Part shown: positions 25,655 to 34,605 of the stretch, in pieces
How the letters are laid out: each line of letters opens with the position of its first letter
Numbering within the stretch: the stretch's first letter is position 1
Assembly: GCA_944387845.1 (NCBI GenBank)
Contig: CALXGH010000035.1
Coordinates: forward strand, 1-51,244
DNA: 51,244 nt
DNA from: an uncultured Oscillospiraceae bacterium
GTDB lineage: Bacteria; Bacillota; Clostridia; Oscillospirales; Oscillospiraceae
Direction of reading: 5' to 3'
Made by a program: the position numbers and the translations under genes
The notes under the pieces: generated by a model
The model's database searches: none
What the model was told of the DNA's origin: nothing
What the model saw: the letters and a program-made list of their open reading frames with translations, nothing else

Positions 25655-26824
25655 TTATACATTATTTTTCCTTGCTTTGCTACGGCCGGAGAGAAGATTT
25701 TTGACTTTAAGACAGAGAATCAGTACAGTGCAGGCTGGAAGGGCTAGCATACTTGCGTATAATACTGTCTTAAATGGCTCGGCATAAAGATGGGAGGTCA
25801 AAGGAGCAAAAGCTGCCATATCAAGGGCCTGCTCAGGAACACTCATGAATATAAAGAAGGATATAGCGGCTGACAGAAGTCCGTGCAGCAGTTTTCCTAT
25901 AAACATCGGCGTTGTAGAAAGGTCAGTGTCGGCTGTCAGAGAGAGTATCTGACAGTGGACGGAGAGACCAGCCCAGCCGAGAATAAAGGATACTGCCGCC
26001 GCAGCGGCGGGAATGGAACAGTATGCGATATTAAGTGAACATACACCCGAGGTCATTTCCACCATGCCGGACAGAAGAGAATATGATACAAGCTCGCTTC
26101 CTGTAAGGCCGCTCAAAAAGCCGGCAAGATAGGGAATTACGCCGGATATGGACAGTATGCAGATAAGTACAGAGAAAAAGATTATAAATCCCGATATGTT
26201 TATCATTGATGCTACAGAAGATGTTACAGAGACAATAAATGATGAAGAGATACGTTTTTTTCGACCGGCGGCCGGGACGAAGGATGAGTGTGAGTCCTCT
26301 TTGATAGGGAAGAGTATATTAGAGGCAATGCCAATAACTATGGAAGATAAAATATGCACTGTATAGATTATTACAGCCGCTTTGGTACTGCCGAATATAA
26401 ATCCTCCAACAATGCCGAAAATGAACGCTGGGCCGGAATTGTTGCAGAAGCTTAAAAGCCTTTCCGCTTCTCTTTTGGTGCAGTGGCCATTTTTATAAAG
26501 TTCAACTGTGGCTTTTGTGCCTACCGGGTACCCACCAATAAGGCCAAATATAAATGGAACAGCGCAGCTGCCTCCAAGACCGAAAATCGGCTTCATAAAA
26601 TAGCTGGCAGATTTCGAGACCTTTCTGCTAAGACCGGTCTCGGCAGAAAATGTGGCTACAACAAAAAAGGGAAACAGGGACGGGATTACGATGTAAAGGC
26701 ACATATCAATGCCACGTTTTGCGGCTTCTACGGCGTCAAAAGGGAAAATGATAAGAGACGCAGCTAGGAAAATTACCGCTAAAAGTACAAAAATATCAGA
26801 TAAAGAAATATTGATTTTTTTCAT
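25655..26824 (-). CDS. ylbJ: Sporulation integral membrane protein YlbJ-like
   Basis: A 389-residue polytopic membrane protein of the nucleoside-recognition/YlbJ family. It has about ten hydrophobic stretches and the family motifs CLYIVIPSLFPFFVVATF, GLIGGYPVGTKATVEL and LLSFCNNSGPAFIFGIVG. In Bacillus, ylbJ is expressed in the mother cell and is needed for heat-resistant spores. GGGAGG precedes its start. It is divergent from yqfC, another sporulation gene, across 94 bases, suggesting joint sporulation control (inference; no clear SigE promoter could be fixed). Confidence 0.88.
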   Translation of the reverse strand: MKKINISLSDIFVLLAVIFLAASLIIFPFDAVEAAKRGIDMCLYIVIPSLFPFFVVATFSAETGLSRKVSKSASYFMKPIFGLGGSCAVPFIFGLIGGYPVGTKATVELYKNGHCTKREAERLLSFCNNSGPAFIFGIVGGFIFGSTKAAVIIYTVHILSSIVIGIASNILFPIKEDSHSSFVPAAGRKKRISSSFIVSVTSSVASMINISGFIIFFSVLICILSISGVIPYLAGFLSGLTGSELVSYSLLSGMVEMTSGVCSLNIAYCSIPAAAAAVSFILGWAGLSVHCQILSLTADTDLSTTPMFIGKLLHGLLSAAISFFIFMSVPEQALDMAAFAPLTSHLYAEPFKTVLYASMLALPACTVLILCLKVKNLLSGRSKARKNNV

Positions 26825-26918
26825 GAATACTTACCTCCCGTTAATGTATATGAGGTAGGGGGCTTATTTTTTCCTCTTAATGCATAAACTTTATAAAAGC
26901 ATAAGGAGGAGTTTGTTT

Positions 26919-27200
26919 ATGGCAAGTAAACGTGATAAGATAAATATTCTTGAAAAAACTTCAGACATGCTGGATATTCCTGGGGAACTTGCCCTGGGGC
27001 TGTTCAGGGTTACACTTACGGGACCGAGAAAAGTCAATATTGAAAATCACCGTGGGCTTTTGCAGTACGAGGATGACCTTGTTGGAGTAAACTGCGGAAA
27101 GACCATAGTAAAAATCCACGGAAGAGACCTTGAGGTAAAGCAGATAAGCTCAAGCGAAATGCTTGTTGTTGGAAATGTAAAGTATGTGGAATTCGAATAG
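26919..27200 (+). CDS. yqfC: Sporulation protein YqfC
   Basis: A 93-residue protein with the YqfC pattern: LDIPGELALGLFRVTLTGPRKVNIENH, then VGVNCGKTIVKIHGRDLEVKQI. ATG 26919 is preferred over the in-frame ATG at 26880 because AAGGAGGAG lies just upstream. In Bacillus, YqfC is required for sporulation, with unknown biochemistry. yqfD follows after 10 bases. Confidence 0.88.
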   Translation: MASKRDKINILEKTSDMLDIPGELALGLFRVTLTGPRKVNIENHRGLLQYEDDLVGVNCGKTIVKIHGRDLEVKQISSSEMLVVGNVKYVEFE

Positions 27201-27210
27201 GTGATTTGCG

Positions 27211-28425
27211 ATGAAAAGGATATTCAATATGCTTCGGGGATATATTTCCATAAAGGTACAGTGTATGTATCCGGAGCGGTTTTTAAATATCTGCGCTTTA
27301 AACGGCGTGGAGATATGGAATATCAAAAGAGAAGAGAACACTATATACGCCGATGTGCGGATAAAAGATTATAGAAGGCTCAGAAAAATACTGGATAAAG
27401 AGTTTTTTGATATGGGTGTAAGCAGAAGATCGGGGGCGCCGTTTTTCCTTATAAAATTCAAAAAAAGGTATGTTCTCGTTGGCGCTATGGGTCTATCACT
27501 TCTTCTTCTGTGGTTTTCATCTCTTTTTATATGGGAGATAAGAGTCAGCGGAAACAATGCCGTCTCCACATCGGAGATACTTTATGTGCTGGATGAAATG
27601 GGAATAAAAACTGGATCGTTCCGTCTCGGGATATCCCAGGAGGAGATATCAAACACAGTTCTTTTGAAAATACCTGAACTTAGCTACATAACGGTGAATA
27701 CTAACGGCAGTATAGCAAATGTTATTGTCAGGGAGAAAGATCCGGTGCCTGAAATGGAGGACAGAGACTATCCCACGTCAATTGTTGCCACAAAGGACGG
27801 AATAATAAACAAAATGACAGTTCTTGAAGGCAAAGCAGTTGTAAGCGAAGGGGACACAGTATTAAAAGGGGATCTCATAGTGTCAGGAGAGATGGAGAGT
27901 ATTGCCGGAACTTACAGATATGTCCACGCCAAAGCAGAGGTTTATGCCAGAACGTGGTATGATGTTTCAGTAGAAGCGCCTGGAGAAACCTTTGAAAAGT
28001 CTTATACAGGGGATACGACCACTAGATATACAATTATTTTTGCCGGAAAGCATCTTGATCTTTATATAAACAGTGGAATTCCATATACCAATTATGATAA
28101 AATAACAAGTGAGGAAAAACTTAGCCTTTTTGGTAAGCTGTCCTTCCCTGTAACTGTTATAAAAGAGACTTACAGAGAGTATGAGCTTGTTCCGGTGGAA
28201 AAAAGCCAGGAAGAATCGGTAGCTGAGCTTGAAAATTTCGCGCTCAGGCTCCTGCAGGACAGCATGAAAGGCGGCACAGTGATACATTACAGCACGGAAA
28301 CTGACAGCAGTTCGGGAAATATGGTCCTGACCGTCAGCGCGGAGTGTACAGAGCAGATAGGAATAGAGCAGGACATTTCGTCCGATCAGATAAAATCCAA
28401 TGACAAGGATGAAGGAGAACCTTGA
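27211..28425 (+). CDS. yqfD: Sporulation protein YqfD
   Basis: A 404-residue membrane-anchored protein. The N-terminus shows the family features GYISIKVQCMYPERFLN and GAPFFLIKFKKRY, then one membrane helix at about residues 90-108 and a long outer region with VRVSGNNAVST-like POTRA-type sequence, IVATKDGIINKMTVLEGKAVV and GDLIVSGEM. It is paired with yqfC, as in Bacillus, and both are made in the mother cell during sporulation in that organism. Its stop is three bases before phoH. Confidence 0.9.
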   Translation: MKRIFNMLRGYISIKVQCMYPERFLNICALNGVEIWNIKREENTIYADVRIKDYRRLRKILDKEFFDMGVSRRSGAPFFLIKFKKRYVLVGAMGLSLLLLWFSSLFIWEIRVSGNNAVSTSEILYVLDEMGIKTGSFRLGISQEEISNTVLLKIPELSYITVNTNGSIANVIVREKDPVPEMEDRDYPTSIVATKDGIINKMTVLEGKAVVSEGDTVLKGDLIVSGEMESIAGTYRYVHAKAEVYARTWYDVSVEAPGETFEKSYTGDTTTRYTIIFAGKHLDLYINSGIPYTNYDKITSEEKLSLFGKLSFPVTVIKETYREYELVPVEKSQEESVAELENFALRLLQDSMKGGTVIHYSTETDSSSGNMVLTVSAECTEQIGIEQDISSDQIKSNDKDEGEP

Positions 28426-28428
28426 TTT

Positions 28429-29433
28429 ATGGCGGAAAAAATAATAAATATTGACAGAATGGAACATATAATAAATGTTTTTGGTTCCTTTGATACAAAC
28501 CTTAAACTGATAGAGGACTCAATGGATGTCCACATCACAGACAGAGACTCTGAGATAAAAATTTCCGGCAGCGAGGAAAATATCTCCTACGCTGAGCGGG
28601 TAATCGATGGGCTTCTGTCCCTTGCGGAAAAAGGTGAGCAGATAGAAGAACAGAACGTGAGATATGTTATCTCCCTTGTAAAAGAGGGTACAGATGATAA
28701 GCTCCGGGAGCTTGCTAAAGACGTTATATGCATAACTGCCAAGGGCAAACCTATAAAGGCAAAGACTCTGGGTCAGAAGAAATATGTGGACGGCATTTTC
28801 AATAACACTATAACCCTCGGCATTGGTCCGGCCGGTACGGGAAAAACATATCTGGCTGTGGCTGCTGCGGTAAACGCTTTCAGGTCCAAGCAGGTAAACA
28901 GGATTATTTTAACAAGGCCTGCTGTTGAAGCCGGAGAGAGACTGGGCTTTCTCCCTGGAGATCTTCAGAGCAAAGTTGATCCGTACTTGCGGCCTCTTTA
29001 TGACGCTCTTTTTGAGATGCTAGGTCCAGAGACATATCAGAAATATCTGGAAAAGGGTAATATTGAGGTTGCGCCTCTTGCCTATATGCGCGGACGTACC
29101 CTTGATGATAGCTTTATAATACTGGACGAAGCCCAAAATACATCAAGAGAACAGATGAAAATGTTCCTTACAAGACTTGGTTTTGGCTCCAAAATGGTAA
29201 TCACCGGTGATATCACCCAGATAGATTTACCAGATGACAAGGTAAGCGGCCTGAAAGAGGCAATGCGTGTTTTGAAAGGCGTTGAGGATATCTCCATATG
29301 CCGTCTGACCGGGTCAGATGTTGTAAGGCACATGCTTGTACAGAAAATAATCGAAGCTTATGAGAAAAACAGCGGAGAAGTAACGAAACAGGCACCCCCA
29401 GCTCCAAAACCAAAATCAGGCAGGCGAAAATAA
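28429..29433 (+). CDS. PhoH-family ATPase
   Basis: A 334-residue cytoplasmic P-loop protein. An N-terminal KH-like region (about residues 1-95) is followed by the Walker A motif GIGPAGTGKT, LTRPAVEAGERLGFLPGDLQ, VDPYLRPLYDAL, the Walker B IILDEAQN and GFGSKMVITGDITQIDLP. PhoH/PhoL ATPases are linked to RNA metabolism and usually sit beside ybeY, as here; the stop codon is directly followed by the ybeY ATG. AAGGAG precedes the start. Confidence 0.93.
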   Translation: MAEKIINIDRMEHIINVFGSFDTNLKLIEDSMDVHITDRDSEIKISGSEENISYAERVIDGLLSLAEKGEQIEEQNVRYVISLVKEGTDDKLRELAKDVICITAKGKPIKAKTLGQKKYVDGIFNNTITLGIGPAGTGKTYLAVAAAVNAFRSKQVNRIILTRPAVEAGERLGFLPGDLQSKVDPYLRPLYDALFEMLGPETYQKYLEKGNIEVAPLAYMRGRTLDDSFIILDEAQNTSREQMKMFLTRLGFGSKMVITGDITQIDLPDDKVSGLKEAMRVLKGVEDISICRLTGSDVVRHMLVQKIIEAYEKNSGEVTKQAPPAPKPKSGRRK

Positions 29434-29922
29434 ATGCATAAGATATATATAAACAGAGATAAGAAGAATCTTGGCAGTCCGGACGCATATAAACTTATAA
29501 AAAAGGCCGCCAGAGCGGCTCTGGCGGCTGAAAATATGGAAGCAGACTGTATTATAAATGTTCTCTTAACAGACGGGCCGGCAATACGGGAGATAAACAG
29601 GGATTACAGGCAGACTGACCGTGAGACGGATGTTTTGTCTTTTCCGCAAAATGAGTTTACACCTGGCGTGATCGACTATGAAAACGCCGAATACGACCCG
29701 GAGAGCGGTTGTATGCTTCTGGGGGATATGGTTTTGAACCTCCCCCAGGCGAGAGCTCAGGCGGAGGAGTATGGCCACAGTCAGGAGCGGGAGATCGCCT
29801 ATCTTACCGTTCACTCGGTACTCCACCTTCTGGGTTATGACCATGTGGACGAAGGGGAAATGAAGCGGCAGATGCGAAGCCGGGAAGATGAGATAATGGA
29901 CAAGTTGGGTATAGGCAGATAA
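29434..29922 (+). CDS. ybeY: Endoribonuclease YbeY (rRNA maturation)
   Basis: A 162-residue zinc enzyme that helps mature 16S rRNA and control ribosome quality. The zinc ligands are in HSVLHLLGYDH, the classic H-x3-H-x5-H motif, and the strand pattern ETDVLSFPQ precedes it. Its ATG touches the phoH stop. In Bacillus, pgpH, dgkA and cdd genes lie around this point; they are absent here, and era begins 15 bases downstream. Confidence 0.93.
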   Translation: MHKIYINRDKKNLGSPDAYKLIKKAARAALAAENMEADCIINVLLTDGPAIREINRDYRQTDRETDVLSFPQNEFTPGVIDYENAEYDPESGCMLLGDMVLNLPQARAQAEEYGHSQEREIAYLTVHSVLHLLGYDHVDEGEMKRQMRSREDEIMDKLGIGR

Positions 29923-29937
29923 AACAGGAGATAAGAT

Positions 29938-30825
29938 ATGATAACAAAAACAGCAATGGTCGCCCTTATTGGCAGGCCAAATGTGGGAAAATCCACACTT
30001 ACTAATGCGCTTGTCGGTGAAAAGATAGCCATCGTTACAAATAAGCCCCAGACTACAAGAAACAGGATTTTCGGTATTATAAATAGCGGAGACACACAGA
30101 TAATCCTGATGGACACACCGGGATTTCATAAGGCCAGAACAAGACTGGGTGATTATATGGTAAATGTGGTCAACCAGTCAGTATCCGATGTGGACGCGGC
30201 TGTTTTAGTGGTCGAGCCAATACCAAATATCGGAACCCAGGAAGGTCTGCTTATAGAGAAGATAAAAGAGAGCCGTGTGCCGGCAATACTTGTTATAAAT
30301 AAGATCGACACCGTGGAGAAGGATGTGCTCCTTTCCGTTATTGCAGAGTACAGCGGCGCCTGTGATTTTGACGCAATTGTGCCCCTGAGCGCTAAAACGG
30401 GAGACGGGACAGATATCCTTCTTGAAGAAATAAAAAAATACGCCCTTGAAGGTCCGGCTCTGTTTCCTGAGGATATGATAACAGACCAGCCGGAGCGGCA
30501 GATATGTGCCGAAATAATAAGAGAAAAGCTCCTTTTATGCCTTGACAGGGAGATACCCCACGGCACAGCCGTTGAAATTACAAAATTTTCCGAAAGAGAT
30601 GACGGTATAATTGACCTTGAGGCCACCATTTTCTGTGAAAAGGCCAGTCATAAAGGCATGATAATAGGCAAAAAAGGCGCGATGCTGAAAAAGATAGGAA
30701 CCCTGGCCAGAGAAGATATCGAATCTTTTATGGGTACGAAAGTTTTCATGCAGACATGGGTAAAAGTGAAGGAAAACTGGCGGGACAGCAACGCCCAGCT
30801 TCGCAATTTTGGATATGAAGAATAA
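29938..30825 (+). CDS. era: GTPase Era
   Basis: A 295-residue essential GTPase that binds the 3' end of 16S rRNA and guides small-subunit assembly. GTPase motifs are GRPNVGKSTLTNAL (G1), TTRNR (G2), DTPGFHKAR (G3), NKID (G4) and SAKTGDG (G5). The C-terminal KH domain has IIGKKGAMLKKIG. Length is typical. It belongs with ybeY functionally as well as by position. Confidence 0.96.
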   Translation: MITKTAMVALIGRPNVGKSTLTNALVGEKIAIVTNKPQTTRNRIFGIINSGDTQIILMDTPGFHKARTRLGDYMVNVVNQSVSDVDAAVLVVEPIPNIGTQEGLLIEKIKESRVPAILVINKIDTVEKDVLLSVIAEYSGACDFDAIVPLSAKTGDGTDILLEEIKKYALEGPALFPEDMITDQPERQICAEIIREKLLLCLDREIPHGTAVEITKFSERDDGIIDLEATIFCEKASHKGMIIGKKGAMLKKIGTLAREDIESFMGTKVFMQTWVKVKENWRDSNAQLRNFGYEE

Positions 30826-30885
30826 ATTTTCCTTTAATATTAATGCTTAAAAAACAAAAAATATCATCAGTGGAGGATTAATGAA

Positions 30886-30996
30886 ATGAATGCTGATGAT
30901 ATTTGGAGATTTTTTGAAGAGACAGGAGATATAATATACTATCTCATTTATAAGGAACTTTACAGAGAAGAGGATACTGCGGCAAAGGCGGGTTGA
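30886..30996 (+). CDS. yqzL: YqzL-family small protein
   Basis: A 36-residue protein beginning MNADDIWRFFEETGDIIYYL and continuing IYKELYRE. Tryptophan, phenylalanine, ETG and YxLYKE fit the YqzL pattern, and its place between era and recO is the same as in Bacillus, which supports the call. GGAGG at 30872-30876 is nine bases before ATG 30886; the ATG at 30881 runs into a stop after two codons. Function unknown. Confidence 0.72.
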   Translation: MNADDIWRFFEETGDIIYYLIYKELYREEDTAAKAG

Positions 30997-31017
30997 CGCC
31001 AATGCCGGGAGGTCGGA

Positions 31018-31761
31018 ATGTACATAACTACGGGAGGTCTCGTACTTAAGGAGACCATATACAAAGAAAGCAGCAAAATACTGACGGTTCTGACTTCTCA
31101 GGAGGGTAAAATCACTGTAAACGCAAAAGGCGCAAGGCGAAAAGGTAGCAAAAGCGCCGCGGGGACACAGCTTTTTACTTATTCTGAGATGACGCTTTAT
31201 GCCGGAAAAGCCGGCTGGGTTCTCACTGAGGTCAGAAGTATTGAACAGTTTCCAGGCATACGTGAGGATATAGACAAGCTGGCCCTGGCATCGTATTTTG
31301 CGGAGGCCCTCAGCGCTGTTTCCGATGAGGACACGCCCAATCCGGAAGTTTTACAGCTTGGGCTCAACTGCCTTTACGCTCTCAGCGAGAAGCTGAAGCC
31401 GGATGAGGTGATAAAAGAGACTTTTGAAATGCGGCTTATGAGCATTGCAGGCTATATGCCATATCTTGAAGGCTGTCCGGTATGCGGAAAAAGGGAGCCT
31501 GAGGAGCCATATTTCAGCCTTGGAGGGTCCGTACACTGCAAAATGTGCGGCATGGGGGACAATATGCCGTCAGTGAAAATATCATCCGGCACTTTGCAGG
31601 CTATGAGATACATAGTAGGCTCTGACCCGAAAAAAATATTCTCTTTTAATATTTCCGAAGAGAGCGCAAAGGAACTGGCTTCTGCGGCTGAAGGATATAT
31701 GCTCTCTCAGCTTGACAGGAAATTTTATACTTTAGATTACTATAAAAAGGTGAAAGTATGA
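31018..31761 (+). CDS. recO: DNA repair protein RecO
   Basis: A 247-residue protein that loads RecA with RecFR and anneals strands in recombinational repair. The N-terminal OB-fold includes GLVLKETIYKESSKILTVLT and VNAKGARRKGSK; the zinc site is formed by CPVCGKREPE and CKMCG. GGGAGG precedes the ATG. Its stop overlaps the mutS2 start (ATGA), implying coupling. The order era-yqzL-recO is conserved in Firmicutes. Confidence 0.94.
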   Translation: MYITTGGLVLKETIYKESSKILTVLTSQEGKITVNAKGARRKGSKSAAGTQLFTYSEMTLYAGKAGWVLTEVRSIEQFPGIREDIDKLALASYFAEALSAVSDEDTPNPEVLQLGLNCLYALSEKLKPDEVIKETFEMRLMSIAGYMPYLEGCPVCGKREPEEPYFSLGGSVHCKMCGMGDNMPSVKISSGTLQAMRYIVGSDPKKIFSFNISEESAKELASAAEGYMLSQLDRKFYTLDYYKKVKV

Positions 31762-34133
31762 CGCTTTTTGAAAAATCACTTAAAATACTTGAGCTTCCTC
31801 AGGTGCTGAATCTGCTGGCCGCTGAAGCGGTGAGCGAGAGCGCCAAAAAGGAGGCTCTCGACCTTATGCCAAGGGTCGATATTTTTGAAATAGAGGAGCT
31901 GCAAAAGCAGACCAGCGCTGCAAAAGATATGATGGTCTTGAAGGGTAGCCCCGGTTTTTACGGTCTTAAGGACGTAAGCGGCAGTATATATAGAGCGGAA
32001 AAGGGCGGTATGCTAAATACCCTGGAACTTTTGGGTATAGCAGGACTTCTCCGGGCAGCAAGAGAGGCTATATCTTACGCCTCCGGTGATGACAGAGACG
32101 AAAAAAACGAGATAAGCTATCTCTTTTCGGCTCTGAGAGCCAATAGAACCCTTGAGGACAAAATAACCACATCAATAATCGGCGAGGACGAGATTGCTGA
32201 CTCCGCCAGTAGTGCTCTTGCGGACATAAGACGCCATCTTAAAATTGCGGCGGACAAGGTCAGACAGTCTCTCCAGAAGATAATAACCTCTCCAGCCTAT
32301 GAGAAGGCACTTCAGGAACAGATAATCACCATGCGGAACGGAAGATATGTTGTGCCCGTAAAGGCCGAACAGAAATCCGCTGTTCCGGGACTTGTCCACG
32401 ATATATCAGCCACAGGTCAGACGCTTTTTATCGAGCCGATGGGTGCGGTGTCTGCAAACAACGAAATAAGAGAACTCCAGAGCAAAGAAAAGGCGGAGAT
32501 AGATAGAATACTTATGGCACTGTCCGCTGAGGCGGCTGACTGCGGAGACGAGATAATCAGCGATTACAGGATACTTACAAAGCTTGATCTTATTTTCGCC
32601 AAGGCGAAGCTGTCGTATAAGCTTGAATGTACGGAGCCTACTCTGAACACAGAGGGAAAACTTGTTCTCGCAAAGGCAAGACACCCTCTGCTTGAGAGAA
32701 AAACCGCTGTGCCGATAGACGTTACACTAGGTGTGGACTTTGACAGTCTCATAATCACGGGGCCTAATACAGGCGGTAAAACTGTAACCTTAAAGACCAT
32801 GGGCCTTCTCTGCGCCATGGCTCAGTGCGGCCTGCATATTCCGGCAGAGGACGGAAGCATGACGCCGGTATATACAAAAATACTTGCTGATATCGGAGAT
32901 GAGCAGTCTATTGAGCAGTCTCTCTCTACATTTTCTGCCCATATGACGAATATCGTACAGATATTAAATGAAGCGGGTGAAAACACCCTGGTTCTTTTTG
33001 ATGAGCTTGGTGCAGGAACGGACCCAACAGAAGGTGCCGCGCTGGCGGTGTCCATAATTGAGTATGCAAGACAGATAGGCGCCGCTGTGGCGGCAACCAC
33101 CCATTACAGCGAATTGAAACTCTTTGCCATGACTACGCCGGGAGTCCAGAATGCCTCATGCGAGTTTGACGTGGAGACACTGCGCCCCACGTACAGACTT
33201 CTTATAGGCATACCGGGAAAGAGTAACGCTTTTGCTATATCCAAAAGGTTAGGCCTTGCTGACCATATAATAGATGACGCCAAAAAGAGAATGGACGAGG
33301 ACTCCAAGAGTTTTGAAGAGCTTTTGGAAAATCTTGAGGATATGCGAGTCAAGATGGAAAAAGACAGACTGGCAGTATCTCAGATGCGACGTGAGACCGA
33401 GGAGAATCTGAAAGAGAGCCAAAAGCGGCGTGAGGAGACCGCCCGTGAACGTGAAAAGGCCGTAAGAATGGCAAAGCGGGAGGCTTCAGATATACTGGAA
33501 AAGGCAAGAAGAACTGCTGACGATGTTTTTGATGAACTGAACAAAATGCGTAAAAACGCCAGAAAAGAGATGGACTGGCAGCAGGAAAATGACGCCAGAA
33601 GCAAACTGCGGCATAAGCTCAACGATGCTGAGAGCAGCGTTGAAGTGGCTGACGAGGAAAATATAATGACAGGTGAAAAACTGCCGGCAAAAAAAGGCGA
33701 TACTGTTGAGATTATAAAAATTGGCGCCAGAGCTGAAGTAATATCTGTAAATCCGGATGGAACACTTGAGCTGCAGGCGGGTATAATGAAAATAACAGCG
33801 AGGCAGTCTGAAATAAGGGTGGTACAGCCTATCAAGCAGAAGAGTGCGCCAAAACCCAGAAGCTCCGGGAATGTCAGTCTTGCTGCGTCAGTGGCTCCAG
33901 AGATTGATCTTAGGGGCATGATGACTGATGAGGCGATACCCGTTCTTGAACGCTATATCGACAGCGCTCAGAGGGCTAAGCTTGAGACGGTAACGGTGAT
34001 ACATGGTAAAGGCACTGGAGCTCTCAGAGCCGCTGTGCAGCAGAGCCTTAAGACCAATAAGCAGGTTAAGTCTTTCAGACTGGGTAGATACGGCGAAGGT
34101 GAGACAGGAGTAACAGTTGTCCAATTAAAATAA
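31758..34133 (+). CDS. mutS2: MutS2 family ATPase/endonuclease
   Basis: A 791-residue protein of the MutS2 family, which suppresses homologous recombination and, in Bacillus, also acts in rescue of collided ribosomes. The ATPase core (about residues 300-510) has GPNTGGKTVTLKTMG, FDELGAGTDPTEGAAL and ATTHYSELK. A charged coiled-coil runs about 515-640. The C-terminal Smr nuclease domain (about 710-791) has DLRGMMTDEAIPVLERYID and VIHGKGTGALR. Length is normal and all domains are complete. It is the last gene of the era-recO series. Confidence 0.95.
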   Translation: MTLFEKSLKILELPQVLNLLAAEAVSESAKKEALDLMPRVDIFEIEELQKQTSAAKDMMVLKGSPGFYGLKDVSGSIYRAEKGGMLNTLELLGIAGLLRAAREAISYASGDDRDEKNEISYLFSALRANRTLEDKITTSIIGEDEIADSASSALADIRRHLKIAADKVRQSLQKIITSPAYEKALQEQIITMRNGRYVVPVKAEQKSAVPGLVHDISATGQTLFIEPMGAVSANNEIRELQSKEKAEIDRILMALSAEAADCGDEIISDYRILTKLDLIFAKAKLSYKLECTEPTLNTEGKLVLAKARHPLLERKTAVPIDVTLGVDFDSLIITGPNTGGKTVTLKTMGLLCAMAQCGLHIPAEDGSMTPVYTKILADIGDEQSIEQSLSTFSAHMTNIVQILNEAGENTLVLFDELGAGTDPTEGAALAVSIIEYARQIGAAVAATTHYSELKLFAMTTPGVQNASCEFDVETLRPTYRLLIGIPGKSNAFAISKRLGLADHIIDDAKKRMDEDSKSFEELLENLEDMRVKMEKDRLAVSQMRRETEENLKESQKRREETAREREKAVRMAKREASDILEKARRTADDVFDELNKMRKNARKEMDWQQENDARSKLRHKLNDAESSVEVADEENIMTGEKLPAKKGDTVEIIKIGARAEVISVNPDGTLELQAGIMKITARQSEIRVVQPIKQKSAPKPRSSGNVSLAASVAPEIDLRGMMTDEAIPVLERYIDSAQRAKLETVTVIHGKGTGALRAAVQQSLKTNKQVKSFRLGRYGEGETGVTVVQLK

Positions 34134-34156
34134 GGCTGTTTTTGTCTATTTTGCCA

Positions 34157-34185
34157 TTGACGATTTTTGTGTGTTTTGTTAATAT
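34157..34185 (+). promoter_or_regulatory. SigA-type promoter for the HPr gene
   Basis: TTGACG, a 17-base spacer and TAATAT, 69 bases before the ATG. Confidence 0.7.
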
Positions 34186-34253
34186 TATAGTGATAATAGT
34201 GCTCAATATTTATGGTTTAAATATTATTTAGTCGGTAGAGGAGGCGCGAGGTT

Positions 34254-34517
34254 ATGTACGTTAAAGATGTTGTCGTTAATAATCAGGTAGGACTTCACGC
34301 GAGGCCTGCAACATTTTTTACTCAGAAGGCAAATGAATTCAAATCAACTATTTTAGTCGAGAGAGAAGACAGAAGCGTAAACGCAAAGAGCCTTTTGGGA
34401 CTGTTGTCTTTAGGCGTTTTGCAAGGCATGGAAATCACGATCATCGGCGACGGTGTTGACGAGGTTGAGGCAGTCAATACTCTTTGCAAGCTTGTAGAAA
34501 ACGACTTTAAAATGTAA
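34254..34517 (+). CDS. ptsH: HPr phosphocarrier protein
   Basis: An 87-residue phosphocarrier of the sugar PTS. The active His15 is present in VGLHARPA, and Ser46, target of HPr kinase in Firmicutes, is present in NAKSLLG, so it can serve both transport and catabolite control. GAGGAGG precedes the ATG. Enzyme I is not adjacent; the gene is a single unit with its own promoter and terminator, which makes a general HPr the best call, though a dedicated regulatory HPr cannot be excluded. Contrast the His-less HPr-like protein at 2435-2707. Confidence 0.92.
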   Translation: MYVKDVVVNNQVGLHARPATFFTQKANEFKSTILVEREDRSVNAKSLLGLLSLGVLQGMEITIIGDGVDEVEAVNTLCKLVENDFKM

Positions 34518-34542
34518 GTTCGCGCCCGCGAGATAAAAAGGG

Positions 34543-34571
34543 AAAGGGGTCTGTTCACACAGACCCCTTTT
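34543..34571 (+). terminator. Terminator of the HPr gene
   Basis: AAAGGGGTCTG pairs with CAGACCCCTTT around a six-base loop, ending in TTTT, 25 bases after the stop. Confidence 0.92.
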
Positions 34572-34605
34572 GAGTATAATCAGATATTGAAGGGAGGTGC
34601 CGTTA

